Shown one piece after another: positions 15,839 to 25,061 of a stretch of 64,000 nucleotides of DNA. The notes beneath the pieces were generated by a model. That model was not told the origin of the DNA, ran no database searches, and worked only from the letters and a program-made list of their open reading frames with translations. The position numbers and the translations under genes were made by a program. The stretch comes from an uncultured Oscillospiraceae bacterium (lineage in GTDB: Bacteria; Bacillota; Clostridia; Oscillospirales; Acutalibacteraceae): the NCBI GenBank assembly GCA_949289045.1, contig CASEMN010000013.1, forward strand, positions 1 to 64,000, given 5' to 3'. Positions within the stretch are counted from its first letter, which is position 1. Every line of letters starts with the position of its first letter.

Positions 15839-17041
15839 ATGGGAAAAGCTCTTATAATAGGATGCGGCGGCGTTGCTTCCGTTGCAATTCATAAATGCTG
15901 CCAGAACAGCGAGGTTTTTGAGGAAATCTGCATTGCAAGCCGTACAAAGTCAAAGTGCGACGCTCTCAAGGAGAAGCTGGAGGGCACAACAAAGACGAAG
16001 ATTACAACAGCAAAAGTTGACGCTGATAACGTGGACGAGCTTATTGCTCTCATCGAAGAGGTAAAGCCCGATGTAGTGCTCAATCTCGCACTTCCTTATC
16101 AGGATCTTACAATAATGGATGCCTGCCTTGCTACAAAAACACATTATATTGACACTGCAAACTATGAGCCTGAGGACACAGCAAAGTTTGAATATTGCTG
16201 GCAGTGGGCTTATAAAGAGCGTTTTGAGAAAGCCGGAATCACTGCTCTTTTAGGCAGCGGATTTGACCCCGGAGTTACAGGGGTATTTTCAGCTTATGCA
16301 CTCAAGCATGAGTTCGATGAAATCAACTATATTGATATTCTCGACTGCAACGGCGGCGATCATGGTTATCCCTTTGCTACAAACTTCAATCCCGAAATCA
16401 ATATCCGTGAGGTTTCCGCAAAAGGCTCCTACTGGGAGGATGGCCACTGGGTTGAGACAGAGCCCATGGAGATAAAGAGAGAGTACAACTTTGAGGGAGT
16501 AGGCATGAAGGATATGTATCTTCTCCACCATGAGGAGATCGAAAGCCTTGCTCTGAATATTCCCGGAATCAAGAGAATCCGCTTCTTCATGACTTTCGGA
16601 CAGAGCTATCTTACACACCTCAAATGCCTTGAAAACGTCGGTATGACCTCAATCGAGCCCATTATGTATGAGGGCAAGGAAATTGTTCCCCTCCAGTTCC
16701 TTAAAGCAGTGCTTCCCGATCCTGCATCCCTTGGCCCCCGTACAAAGGGCAAGACAAATATCGGATGCATTTTCAGAGGCAAAAAGGACGGCAAGGATAA
16801 GACCTACTACCTTTACAATATCTGCGACCATGAGGAATGCTATAAAGAGGTTGGCTCGCAGGCAGTCGCCTATACAACAGGTGTTCCCGCAATGATCGGC
16901 GCAATGATGGTTATGACAGGCAAGTGGAATAAACCCGGCGTTCACAACATCGAGGAGTTTGATCCCGATCCATTTATGGACGCTCTTAACAAATGGGGAC
17001 TTCCCTGGAAAGAGTCCTATAATCCTGTTCTGGTGGACTGA
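15839..17041 (+). CDS. Carboxy(nor)spermidine dehydrogenase, saccharopine dehydrogenase family
   Basis: 400 residues. An N-terminal NAD(P)-binding motif (IIGCGGVASVAIHKC) is followed by the saccharopine dehydrogenase-like catalytic half (GSGFDPGVTGVFSAY, GCIFRGKKDGK). In polyamine clusters this enzyme reductively joins aspartate semialdehyde to putrescine (carboxyspermidine) or diaminopropane. It lies 25 bases after speB and 2 bases before nspC, the partner decarboxylase. Members of this family are often labelled saccharopine dehydrogenase; the context argues for the polyamine role. Confidence 0.88.
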   Translation: MGKALIIGCGGVASVAIHKCCQNSEVFEEICIASRTKSKCDALKEKLEGTTKTKITTAKVDADNVDELIALIEEVKPDVVLNLALPYQDLTIMDACLATKTHYIDTANYEPEDTAKFEYCWQWAYKERFEKAGITALLGSGFDPGVTGVFSAYALKHEFDEINYIDILDCNGGDHGYPFATNFNPEINIREVSAKGSYWEDGHWVETEPMEIKREYNFEGVGMKDMYLLHHEEIESLALNIPGIKRIRFFMTFGQSYLTHLKCLENVGMTSIEPIMYEGKEIVPLQFLKAVLPDPASLGPRTKGKTNIGCIFRGKKDGKDKTYYLYNICDHEECYKEVGSQAVAYTTGVPAMIGAMMVMTGKWNKPGVHNIEEFDPDPFMDALNKWGLPWKESYNPVLVD

Positions 17042-17043
17042 TT

Positions 17044-18171
17044 ATGGATTTCCAAAATGTAAAAACTCCCTGCTTTGTAGTGGATGAAAAGAGATTAACC
17101 GATAATCTTGAAATATTAAAGGATGTTTCCCAAAGAGCGGGATGCAAAATCCTCCTTGCTCAGAAAGCATTTTCAATGTTTTATGCCTATCCTCTTATTT
17201 CAAAGTACCTTGCGGGAACCACCGCCAGCGGACTTTATGAGGCAAGGCTTGGAAAAGAAAAATTCGGGGGAGAGACTCACGTCTTTTCCCCTGCTTACCG
17301 TGAGGATGAGTTCGAGGAGATTTTAAAGTACGCTGACGACATCGTCTTTAACTCTCCCACACAGGTAAAAAAGTATGCTCAAAAAGCAAAGAGCCTCGGA
17401 AAGTCAGTGGGATTAAGGGTGAACCCTGAGTGTTCAACTCAGGAGGGTCACGCCATTTATGACCCCTGTTCACCGGGTTCACGTCTTGGAACAACTTTAG
17501 CAAATTTTGATGAGAGCATACTGCCGCTTCTTGACGGACTTCATTTTCACACCCTTTGTGAGCAGAATTCCGACGATCTTGAAACCACCGCAAAGGCTTT
17601 TGAGGAGAAGTTCGGCAAATATCTTAAAGGCATGAAGTGGCTTAACTTCGGCGGAGGACATCACATTACCCGAAAGGATTACGACCGTGAAAAGCTGATT
17701 TCGGTTGTAAAGCATTTTCGTGAAAAGTATGATGTGGAAGTTTATCTTGAGCCGGGCGAGGCTGTTGTATTAAACGCAGGCTTCCTTGTTTCAACGGTTC
17801 TTGAAACCATGAATAACGGTATGGATATTGCCATTCTCGACACTTCCGCAGCCTGCCATATGCCGGATGTTATCGAAATGCCCTACCGTCCGCCCCTTAT
17901 GAACAGCGGCGAACCAAATGAAAAGGCATTTACCTATCGTTTAGGCGGCCCCACCTGTCTTGCAGGAGACGTTATAGGGGATTATTCCTTTGACGAGCCT
18001 TTAAAAGAAGGCGACAGAGTTATTTTTGAGGATATGGCTCTTTACACGATGGTAAAGACCAACACCTTTAACGGTATGCCTCTGCCGTCGATACTGTACA
18101 GAAAGAGCGACGGTGAAATAATAACCGTTAAAACTTTTGGCTATGAGGATTTTGTAAGCAGGCTTTCATAA
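17044..18171 (+). CDS. nspC: Carboxy(nor)spermidine decarboxylase
   Basis: 375-residue fold-III PLP decarboxylase (alanine racemase-like barrel). The PLP lysine is Lys41 in LAQKAFSM, with HTLCEQN, the phosphate-binding FGGGHH and LEPGEAV. The product-side Cys and Asp residues (ACHMPDV, GPTCLAGD) are present. It decarboxylates carboxyspermidine to spermidine. It is the last gene of the operon and is followed by a strong terminator. Confidence 0.93.
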   Translation: MDFQNVKTPCFVVDEKRLTDNLEILKDVSQRAGCKILLAQKAFSMFYAYPLISKYLAGTTASGLYEARLGKEKFGGETHVFSPAYREDEFEEILKYADDIVFNSPTQVKKYAQKAKSLGKSVGLRVNPECSTQEGHAIYDPCSPGSRLGTTLANFDESILPLLDGLHFHTLCEQNSDDLETTAKAFEEKFGKYLKGMKWLNFGGGHHITRKDYDREKLISVVKHFREKYDVEVYLEPGEAVVLNAGFLVSTVLETMNNGMDIAILDTSAACHMPDVIEMPYRPPLMNSGEPNEKAFTYRLGGPTCLAGDVIGDYSFDEPLKEGDRVIFEDMALYTMVKTNTFNGMPLPSILYRKSDGEIITVKTFGYEDFVSRLS

Positions 18172-18190
18172 ATTGCACAGAGAAAATTTA

Positions 18191-18220
18191 AACGGATATG
18201 CTTTTTGGCATATCCGTTTT
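18191..18220 (+). terminator. Polyamine operon terminator
   Basis: AACGGATATGC, TTTTTG loop, GCATATCCGTT followed by TTTG. Confidence 0.9.
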
Positions 18221-18227
18221 TGCTGTC

Positions 18228-18345
18228 ACTTTGTGTGCGAATTGGATGCAAACTCAGTTTGTTGCTCATTTATCAAAGTGCGGGTAAGAAGCAGCAAATA
18301 ATGAAATTCGACGTGTCCGCCACGCTCACCGGGCGAAAATGAGAG
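18228..18345 (+). repeat. Variable-palindrome repeat unit plus ATTTATCAAAG tail
   Basis: TTGTGTGCGAATTGGAT is followed by the palindrome GCAAAC-TCA-GTTTGT (18248-18262), then ATTTATCAAAGTGCGGGTAAG, the tail module also seen at 11241-11275 and 24130-24160. CACGCTCACC with a GAAAATGA segment recalls 10968-10995. Confidence 0.7.
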
Positions 18346-18455
18346 TAAGTGTTTCGTAATCATATGTTTTTTGCAGATTTTTCCTTTATTTAAATTTAGT
18401 TTTAAAGTCTATTTTTTTCTCCGCAGGTAAGACTAAAAAATAAGGCGGTGAAAAA

Positions 18456-21227
18456 ATGTACACTTACAAAATAATTAAAAACAGTGACGACACATACAAT
18501 CTCATAATTTCAATAAGCCGTGATACGGAAGAATTCGGCAAAGAATTTCTCCATGGTGAAAAAAGCTATGACGGCTACGGCGGAATTTTAAAGGCGATTT
18601 CGGGGAAATACAGAAATCTGAAAATCAAAACGGTGGTTATTTTCTTTTCCGGAGTGCTTATTGCCTCAATGCCTTTCAGCGTTTTTGCAGATTCACAGGA
18701 GAGTAAAGCAATAAGCTCTGGATTTTCCGTGGAAAGCCCCTTGGTGATTTCAAGTACTTCCCAGTTATCTGAAAAATTCAGTATGACCTATCTTTACGGC
18801 GGCAGCGTATCTCAGCAAATTGCAAAGGTAAAGCAGGCGGGTACCTTTGATACAGTATCCCCATCTTACTTTGATATAAACTCTCAGGGTAAGCTTGTTG
18901 TAAATACAGTAAGCACTGAGCTTGTAAATGAAATGCATGCAATGGGCATAAAGGTAGTGCCGATGCTCAGTAACCACTGGGACAGAAACGGCGGCAAGCT
19001 GGCTTTGGCGAATCCGGAAGCTCTTGCAGCTGAGATTGCGGAAAACGTAAAGAAATATAACCTTGACGGCGTAAACGTAGATATTGAAAACGTTACCCAG
19101 ACGGAAAGGGATAAATATACCCGGCTTGTTGCGGAACTTCGGCGGCTGATTCCCGCTGAAAAGGAAGTTTCCGTGGCGGTTGCGGCGAACCCCAACGGAT
19201 GGACAACTGGCTGGCATGGCTCATATGACTATGAAGCCCTTGCACAGCACGCCGATTATCTTATGATAATGGCATATGATGAAAGCTGGCAAGGCAGTGC
19301 GGCGGGACCTGTTGCAAGCTATGATTTTGTAAAAAAATCCATTGAATACGCCCTTAAATATGCTCCCGCTGAAAAAATAGTGGTGGGTGTTCCCTTTTAC
19401 GGCAGAATTTGGAGCGAAAATGGCGACTTTAACGGATACGGCATAGGTCTGAGCGTAATAAGCAATATGCTCATTGATTACAATGCAAAAATCACCTATG
19501 ACGAAAAAGCCCGCTCACCTAAAGCCGAGTTTACCGTAAAAGCCGGGGATAAAGAATACACCGTAGGAGGAAAAAAGCTTTCCCCGGGAAATTATACAAT
19601 CTGGTTTGAAAATCAGCGTTCGATATCTAATAAAATAAACCTCGTGCATGAATATAATTTGAAGGGCGTCGGTTCATGGGCATTGAATCAGGCGACGGAT
19701 TCAATACTCCAGAACCTTTCTCCATGGCTCAGTGAAAATGATGCAGTAACTAAAACCGGTACGGTAACGGCGGATTCCTTGAGGATAAGAACTTCTCCCA
19801 ATACAGGGGGCGAAATCATCGCATATTACAGCAGCGGCGATAAAGTTACTGTCCTTTCTACTATTAACGGATGGTATAAAGTCCGCCTTTCAAATGGAGA
19901 AACGGGCTTTGTAAGCAGTCAGTATATAAGTCTCGATACAGAAATTGTGCCTGAGCCGGAGCCGGAACCGACTCCACAGGTGCGTACAGGATATTCAACG
20001 GGTGATAATGTCCGCATACGTTCTGCGGCTTCAACCACTGCCACAATTCTCACAACAGTAAATAAAGGACAGTCCTTTAAAGTAATCGGAGAAAACACAA
20101 ACGGCTGGTATAATGTGGAACTGAGTAATGGCACAAAGGGATATGTCAGCGCTCAGTATGTTTCCTTTACACCACCTGTAACTACTCCTCAGACACGTAC
20201 AGGATATGCCACCGGAGATAATGTCCGCATACGTTCAGCGGCTTCAACTTCTGCCACAATCCTCGCAACGGTCAATAAAGGACAGTCCTTTAAAGTTATC
20301 GGAGAAAATACAAACGGCTGGTATAATGTGGAACTGAGTAATGGCACAAAGGGATATGTCAGCGCTCAGTATGTTTCATTTACTGCTCCTGTCGTAACTC
20401 AGACACGTACAGGATATTCCACAGGGGATAATGTCCGCATACGTTCAGCGGCTTCAACTTCTGCCACAATCCTCGCAACGGTCAATAAAGGACAGTCCTT
20501 TAAAGTTATCGGAGAAAGTACAAACGGCTGGTATAATGTGGAGCTGAGCAGCGGCACAAAAGGATATATCAGCGCTCAGTACGTTTCCTTTACACCACCT
20601 GTAACTACACCTCAGACACGTACAGGATATTCCACCGGGGATAATGTTCGCATACGTTCAGCGGCTTCAACTTCTGCCACAATCCTTACAACAGTCAATA
20701 AGGGGCAGTCATTTAAAGTTATCGGCGAAAGTATAAACGGCTGGTATAATGTAGAACTGAGCAGCGGCACAAAGGGATATATAAGCTCACAGTACGTTTC
20801 ATTTACTGCTCCTTCCGTAACTCAAACAAGAACCGGTTATTCTACCGGAAGCAATGTAAGAGTGAGGTCTGGACCCTCTACTTCATCTACAATCCGTACG
20901 ACTTTAAGTAAAGGACAGTCATTTAAAGTTATAGGTTCCAGTACAAACGGCTGGTATAATGTAGAACTTAGTAACGGCACAAAAGGATATGTCAGCGCAC
21001 AGTACGTTTCTTTTACAAAACCTACTATAACTCAGACAAGAACCGGTTATTCAACAGGCAGCGGTGTAAGAGTGCGGTCTGCTCCATCTACTTCATCTAC
21101 AATCCGTACAACTTTAAGCAAGGGACAGTCCTTTAAAGTAATAGGTTCCAGCACAAACGGATGGTATAATGTGGAGCTGAGCAGTGGAATAAAGGGATAT
21201 GTCAGCGCCCAGTATGTAAGGTTTTAA
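18456..21227 (+). CDS. Secreted GH18 glycoside hydrolase with seven SH3b domains
   Basis: 923 residues. About 58 residues precede a hydrophobic segment (VVIFFSGVLIASMPFSVFA, about 60-78), so it is exported or anchored late in its N-terminus. A GH18 catalytic domain (about 100-430) carries the DxxxDxE motif as DGVNVDIE, with Glu211 as acid, of the spore cortex/coat type rather than true chitinases. Seven SH3b repeats follow, the first separated from the rest by a Pro-Glu linker. The six C-terminal ones are nearly identical. It probably binds and trims peptidoglycan in the envelope or spore. The ATG follows AAGGCGGTGAAAAA. Chitin as substrate is unlikely but not excluded. Confidence 0.85.
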   Translation: MYTYKIIKNSDDTYNLIISISRDTEEFGKEFLHGEKSYDGYGGILKAISGKYRNLKIKTVVIFFSGVLIASMPFSVFADSQESKAISSGFSVESPLVISSTSQLSEKFSMTYLYGGSVSQQIAKVKQAGTFDTVSPSYFDINSQGKLVVNTVSTELVNEMHAMGIKVVPMLSNHWDRNGGKLALANPEALAAEIAENVKKYNLDGVNVDIENVTQTERDKYTRLVAELRRLIPAEKEVSVAVAANPNGWTTGWHGSYDYEALAQHADYLMIMAYDESWQGSAAGPVASYDFVKKSIEYALKYAPAEKIVVGVPFYGRIWSENGDFNGYGIGLSVISNMLIDYNAKITYDEKARSPKAEFTVKAGDKEYTVGGKKLSPGNYTIWFENQRSISNKINLVHEYNLKGVGSWALNQATDSILQNLSPWLSENDAVTKTGTVTADSLRIRTSPNTGGEIIAYYSSGDKVTVLSTINGWYKVRLSNGETGFVSSQYISLDTEIVPEPEPEPTPQVRTGYSTGDNVRIRSAASTTATILTTVNKGQSFKVIGENTNGWYNVELSNGTKGYVSAQYVSFTPPVTTPQTRTGYATGDNVRIRSAASTSATILATVNKGQSFKVIGENTNGWYNVELSNGTKGYVSAQYVSFTAPVVTQTRTGYSTGDNVRIRSAASTSATILATVNKGQSFKVIGESTNGWYNVELSSGTKGYISAQYVSFTPPVTTPQTRTGYSTGDNVRIRSAASTSATILTTVNKGQSFKVIGESINGWYNVELSSGTKGYISSQYVSFTAPSVTQTRTGYSTGSNVRVRSGPSTSSTIRTTLSKGQSFKVIGSSTNGWYNVELSNGTKGYVSAQYVSFTKPTITQTRTGYSTGSGVRVRSAPSTSSTIRTTLSKGQSFKVIGSSTNGWYNVELSSGIKGYVSAQYVRF
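19975..21225 (+). repeat. Six tandem SH3b-coding repeats of about 210 bp
   Basis: The units begin with CGTACAGGATATTC- or AGAACCGGTTATTC-like codons for RTGYSTG and end with coding for KGYVSAQYVSF. Units 1-4 keep long identical runs (for example TAATGTCCGCATACG), units 5-6 form a second subgroup. This suggests recent unit duplication and possible copy-number change. Confidence 0.85.
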
Positions 21228-21264
21228 AAAGGCAATGACAATTTAAGGCAGCAAAAACTCAATA

Positions 21265-21296
21265 CAAAAAACGGCTCCCTTTTTGTAAGGGAGCCT
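21265..21296. terminator. Bidirectional terminator between GH18 and GH42 genes
   Basis: GGCTCCCT/AAGGGAGCC stem. On the minus strand it is followed by GTTTTTTG; on the plus strand the tail is weaker. Confidence 0.8.
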
Positions 21297-21327
21297 TAAA
21301 CATTGTTTTTGAGGAAGCAAGCGTAAA

Positions 21328-23349
21328 TTAATTATCTGTTAAAATCACACACTGGAAAGGATTGAGGGTAAGAGTTCCCGACAAGGTATCACCTTCTATG
21401 GTGCGGTAGTCACGGGGAAGATTAATTGATACTGCGTATTCGTTGAAATTCTGAAGAAATAGAAAATCCTCCGCTCCCTGTCGTTTGCTTACTGTTACTG
21501 CAAAGGGCAGCTCTCCTGCCCAGTTTGAATCTATCCTTTCTTCTTTTACTAAATCTCTGTAGAAGTCGTCGAGAAAAGCGTCTTCGTTTTCCGAGCAGAT
21601 ATAGTACGCCTTTCCCTTTCCGTAGGAGTTTATGGTGATAGCAGGTTTACCGCAGTAGTAGTCGGATTCATATTCTCCGAGGGATTCAGCTCCCGATAAA
21701 TGAATAACGTCACGCAGAGCGCCTACATCATAGGATTTTCCTCCATAGGATACGGTGTTTTTGCGGCAGGCTGTAACTGCGTCTATCTCTTCTTCTTCTA
21801 TTCCCAGAATATCGGAAATGAGCCCGGGAAAACCTCCCATAAAGCACAGGTCGTTTTCATCCGCCATGCCGCTCCAGTATGTAGTTACAAAAACTCCGCC
21901 GTCCCTTACAAATTTGCGTATCTGTGCGGCAAAATCCTTTTTCATCATATAAGCAAGAGGGGCAATTACAATTTTGTATCCGCTTAAATCGCTGTCCATA
22001 CTTACTATATCCGTTGTGATTGCCATTTTCCAAAACGGACGGTAGTGACTGAGAACCGTATCTACATATCTCATGGGATTTATGGGGCCTCTTGCATCCT
22101 CCACAGCCCACCAGTTTTCCCAGTCGAAAATAAGAGCCACATCTGCTTTATTGACATTTTCATAAATTCGGTCTGATATTTTATTTAAAACCTTGCCGAC
22201 TTCTGAAACTTCACGGAAAGTGCGGGTGTTTTCCGTACTGTCATGACCTATAACAGCACCGTGAAATTTTTCCGAGGAGCCTCTTCCTTTTCTTATTTGG
22301 AAATACTGCACGCTGTTTGACCCATGAGCAATTGCCTGAAGAGATGCGAGCATATGCATACCGGGACGCTTCTGAGTGTTTATGCGCTTCCAGTTTGTGA
22401 TGGAGGGAGTGCTTTCCATAAGAAGAAACGGAGCTTTTTTAAAGCTTCGCATAAGGTCGTGCATAAATGCCGTTTCAGTGGCCTGTTTGAATTCCGTCTC
22501 CTCTTCATGCCAGCTCGGATAACTATCCCATGATATTACATCGACGATTTTTGCAAATTTCGAATAGTCAAAATTTTTATAGAAAGTCATCATGTTTACG
22601 GTGACGGGAATATTGCCGTACTGTTTTACTGCATCAATTTCGCCCTTGACAAAATCCGCCATCCGATCGCTGCAAAAGCGTTTCCAGTCAAGGTTCAGAC
22701 CGTGTATTTCCATATCTCCATTAGGAGCGGGACTTTCAATCTGCTCCCATGAAGTATATGTGTGGCTCCAGAAATCTGCCCACCACGCCTCGTTAAGGGC
22801 GTCGAGAGTTTTATATTTGTTCTTGAGCCAATTCCGGAAAGCCTCTTGGCACAGGGGACAGTGACATTCGCCGCTCGTATTGTTTCCGCCAAGCTCATTT
22901 GAAATATGCCAAAGTATGACTCCTGGATGATTTGCAAATTTCTGTGCCAAACGTAAGTCGAGAGCCTGAATTTTTTCACGCATGACGGGAGAGGTGGGAC
23001 AGAAATTGTGGCGGCATCCGGGAATATTTCTGACTCTCATAGAGCTGACCGTCATGACCTCCGGATATTTTTTTGTGAGCCATCGTGGCATTGCCGCCGA
23101 CGGCGTTGCCAGGATGGTATATATTCCTTCTTCGTAGAGTCGGTTTATTATATCTTCAAGCCAGCGAAAATTGTATTTGCCTTCTTCCGGTTCAAGGGAT
23201 GCCCAGGCGAAAATGGCAAGGGATACACAATTGATACCGGCTTTTTTCATCAGTGCAATATCCTGTTCCAGAATATCAGGATATCTCAGCCACTGGTCGG
23301 GATTATAGTTGCCGCCGTGAAGCAGATTGGGGAATCTCTCAATTGTCAT
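21328..23349 (-). CDS. Beta-galactosidase, GH42
   Basis: 673 residues, standard GH42 length. The TIM barrel has the acid/base Glu152 in HISNELGG and the nucleophile Glu312 in LLMESTPS. The metal-site cysteines are in GCRHNFC and CHCPLC. A trimerisation domain and a small C-terminal beta domain follow. There is no signal peptide, so it acts in the cytoplasm on short galactosides. It is a lone gene without an adjacent transporter. Start ATG with AAGGAG 9 bases upstream. Confidence 0.93.
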   Translation of the reverse strand: MTIERFPNLLHGGNYNPDQWLRYPDILEQDIALMKKAGINCVSLAIFAWASLEPEEGKYNFRWLEDIINRLYEEGIYTILATPSAAMPRWLTKKYPEVMTVSSMRVRNIPGCRHNFCPTSPVMREKIQALDLRLAQKFANHPGVILWHISNELGGNNTSGECHCPLCQEAFRNWLKNKYKTLDALNEAWWADFWSHTYTSWEQIESPAPNGDMEIHGLNLDWKRFCSDRMADFVKGEIDAVKQYGNIPVTVNMMTFYKNFDYSKFAKIVDVISWDSYPSWHEEETEFKQATETAFMHDLMRSFKKAPFLLMESTPSITNWKRINTQKRPGMHMLASLQAIAHGSNSVQYFQIRKGRGSSEKFHGAVIGHDSTENTRTFREVSEVGKVLNKISDRIYENVNKADVALIFDWENWWAVEDARGPINPMRYVDTVLSHYRPFWKMAITTDIVSMDSDLSGYKIVIAPLAYMMKKDFAAQIRKFVRDGGVFVTTYWSGMADENDLCFMGGFPGLISDILGIEEEEIDAVTACRKNTVSYGGKSYDVGALRDVIHLSGAESLGEYESDYYCGKPAITINSYGKGKAYYICSENEDAFLDDFYRDLVKEERIDSNWAGELPFAVTVSKRQGAEDFLFLQNFNEYAVSINLPRDYRTIEGDTLSGTLTLNPFQCVILTDN

Positions 23350-23397
23350 AAAACACCGCTCCTTCCGATGAATAATTTAAACAGTCTGATATATGAA

Positions 23398-23426
23398 ATT
23401 ATAAGCATAAACATTAGTCAAAACAA
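23398..23426 (-). promoter_or_regulatory. Promoter of the GH42 gene
   Basis: On the minus strand TTGTTT (23421-23426), 17 bp, TATAAT (23398-23403). Confidence 0.6.
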
Positions 23427-23504
23427 GACGTAGGATATAGCTTTTTAAATAAAGGTTGAAAAAATATAAAGAATAAAGTTAAAGCAATAAAAACCACGTC
23501 GGCA

Positions 23505-23700
23505 GCAGCGTGGCGGACACGTCCGCTTTCAAGTCGCACACGAGCTTACAGTAATAAACAACTAAAACGCCTGCGCCTTAGTCAGTGTAAGAAAAGAATA
23601 AACGACTTCAAACCAAAGAGCCACAGAAAACTTGTCTCAGGACAGTCGTACACGTCGGCAGCAGGCTGAGCCTGCACTCATTTCGCACTCGAACTTACAG
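23505..23700 (-). repeat. Variable-palindrome repeat units (inverted)
   Basis: Two units in reverse direction, each with TTACAGTAATAAAC at one end. Palindromes are GCGGAC-AC-GTCCGC (23513-23526) and GCAGGC-TGA-GCCTGC (23661-23675). Between them lies a partial copy of the 23757 block (CTTCAAACC, GAGCCACAG, ACGTCGGCA). Confidence 0.75.
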
Positions 23701-23756
23701 TAATAAACAATTAAAACGCCTGCGCCTTAGTTTACGGTAAATAAAGAAGTAACAAC

Positions 23757-24005
23757 TTCAAACCACAGAGCCACAGCAAATTTACCTTATGACGGCCGCA
23801 CACGTCGGCAAAGGAGAAGATATGGAGAGTAGTAAAACGTTTACACTTTGACGGTGATAAAACAAAACCTCTGAACTGCCGACGTGAATTGGTGGACGCT
23901 TGCAAAAACAAACCGACGGCAAGGGAAAAGGATTCGACAGCGGCAAAGCGTTTACTGTACGCTGATGATAGATGAAACTTTCATACTGCCGTCGGAGGGC
24001 CTATG
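23757..24005 (-). repeat. Inverted copy of the 10680-10930 block
   Basis: Read on the minus strand it follows 10680-10930 almost base for base in long stretches, including AGTAGTAAAACG, GGTGATAAAACAAAACCTCT and the CGACGGCAAG and CTGCCGTCGG ends. There is no credible gene anywhere in 23427-24239. Confidence 0.85.
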
Positions 24006-24053
24006 GGAAAAAACTTACTTTGCGTTGATTAGAGCTTACTGTTTTGACAAGTA

Positions 24054-24165
24054 AAATGCGCTTTTGCCTACTTTTGTCGCTATTGACAAAAGTAGGTGCT
24101 CCGTCGCAGCATGAGCGACAAAACTTGTTAATTTATCAAAGTCAGGGTAAGGAGGCACCCATTCC
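24054..24165 (+). repeat. Dispersed double-hairpin repeat, copy c
   Basis: CCTACTTTTGTC/GACAAAAGTAGG (24067-24096) and GTCGC/GCGAC (24103-24119), nearly identical to copy b, with the ATTTATCAAAG-GGGTAAG tail. Confidence 0.85.
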
Positions 24166-24239
24166 ACACACCGAGATATAGCGCACAAAACTATATGCTT
24201 CTGTTATAAACAAAAAATCAGCTTATTTTCCTATGAAAA

Positions 24240-24263
24240 AAGCCGCACCATTTAGGTGCGGCT
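24240..24263 (-). terminator. Terminator of the asd-dapA-dapB operon
   Basis: AAGCCGCACC/GGTGCGGCTT; on the minus strand followed by TTTTTC. Confidence 0.9.
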
Positions 24264-24282
24264 TAAATATTACCTTAAATTT

Positions 24283-25041
24283 TTACTGTTCGGATACAAA
24301 ATCCGCCATGGTGTAAAGTTCAGGTCCTTTTCCGGAAATGAAAATTCCTGCGTTGACTGCGCCTACGGCAAAAATTTCTTTTGACCTTGCGCTGTGGCTG
24401 ATTTTTATAATCTCGTCATGACCGGCGAAAATAACCTCGTGTTCGCCGACGATTGTTCCGCCTCTTACAGCATGAATACCAATTTCATTCTTGCTGCGTC
24501 TTTCGCGCTTTGCGTGACGGTTGTATTCATATACAGGCTTTTCCTCAAGAACCTGAGAAATGGAATCGGCAAGCATGAGAGCCGTACCGCTGGGAGCGTC
24601 AATCTTCTTGTTGTGGTGCATTTCCACAATCTCGATGTCAAAGTTTCCGCTCAAAACTTTTGCGGCTTTTTTAGCAAGCTCTGAAATAAGGCTTACGCCG
24701 ATTGACATATTGGCAGAGAAGAAAACAGGGATTTCCTTTGAAGCCTCTTCGATTTCCTCTTTCTGCTCTTCGCTGAGTCCCGTAGTTGCAATGACAACGG
24801 GATATTTTTTGCCTTTACAGTAAGTGAGCAGCGAGGTGAGAAGAGAGGGATGGGAAAAATCAATTACCAAATCTGCCGCAACGTCACATTCGTTTATGTT
24901 TTTGAAAACCGGATAGTCGGAATAGCGTTCTGTATTGATATCTATTCCTGCAACGATTTCGCAGTCGCTTCTTTCGGCAACGCTGTTGGTGATGGCTTTA
25001 CCCATCTGACCGTTGCATCCGCATAAAATAATCCTGACCAT
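24283..25041 (-). CDS. dapB: 4-hydroxy-tetrahydrodipicolinate reductase
   Basis: 252 residues. NAD(P)H-binding GCNGQMGKAI opens the Rossmann domain. The catalytic region has EMHHNKKIDAPSGTA with the paired histidines and Lys, and RGGTIVGEH follows. It reduces the DapA product on the way to lysine and diaminopimelate. The ATG at 25041 lies 9 bases past AAGAGG; an ATG three codons upstream is too close to that site. Last gene of the lysine-riboswitch operon. Confidence 0.95.
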   Translation of the reverse strand: MVRIILCGCNGQMGKAITNSVAERSDCEIVAGIDINTERYSDYPVFKNINECDVAADLVIDFSHPSLLTSLLTYCKGKKYPVVIATTGLSEEQKEEIEEASKEIPVFFSANMSIGVSLISELAKKAAKVLSGNFDIEIVEMHHNKKIDAPSGTALMLADSISQVLEEKPVYEYNRHAKRERRSKNEIGIHAVRGGTIVGEHEVIFAGHDEIIKISHSARSKEIFAVGAVNAGIFISGKGPELYTMADFVSEQ

Positions 25042-25061
25042 TTTATACATCCTCTTAAAAC

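Noticed and set aside
15839..17041. Saccharopine dehydrogenase of lysine metabolism
   Set aside because: The operon partners (nspC, speE, speB) indicate carboxyspermidine dehydrogenase, and lysine is made here by the dap route.
19975..21225. Regular ~210-bp direct repeats as a CRISPR candidate
   Set aside because: They are in-frame SH3b-coding repeats; unit length and lack of spacer diversity exclude CRISPR.
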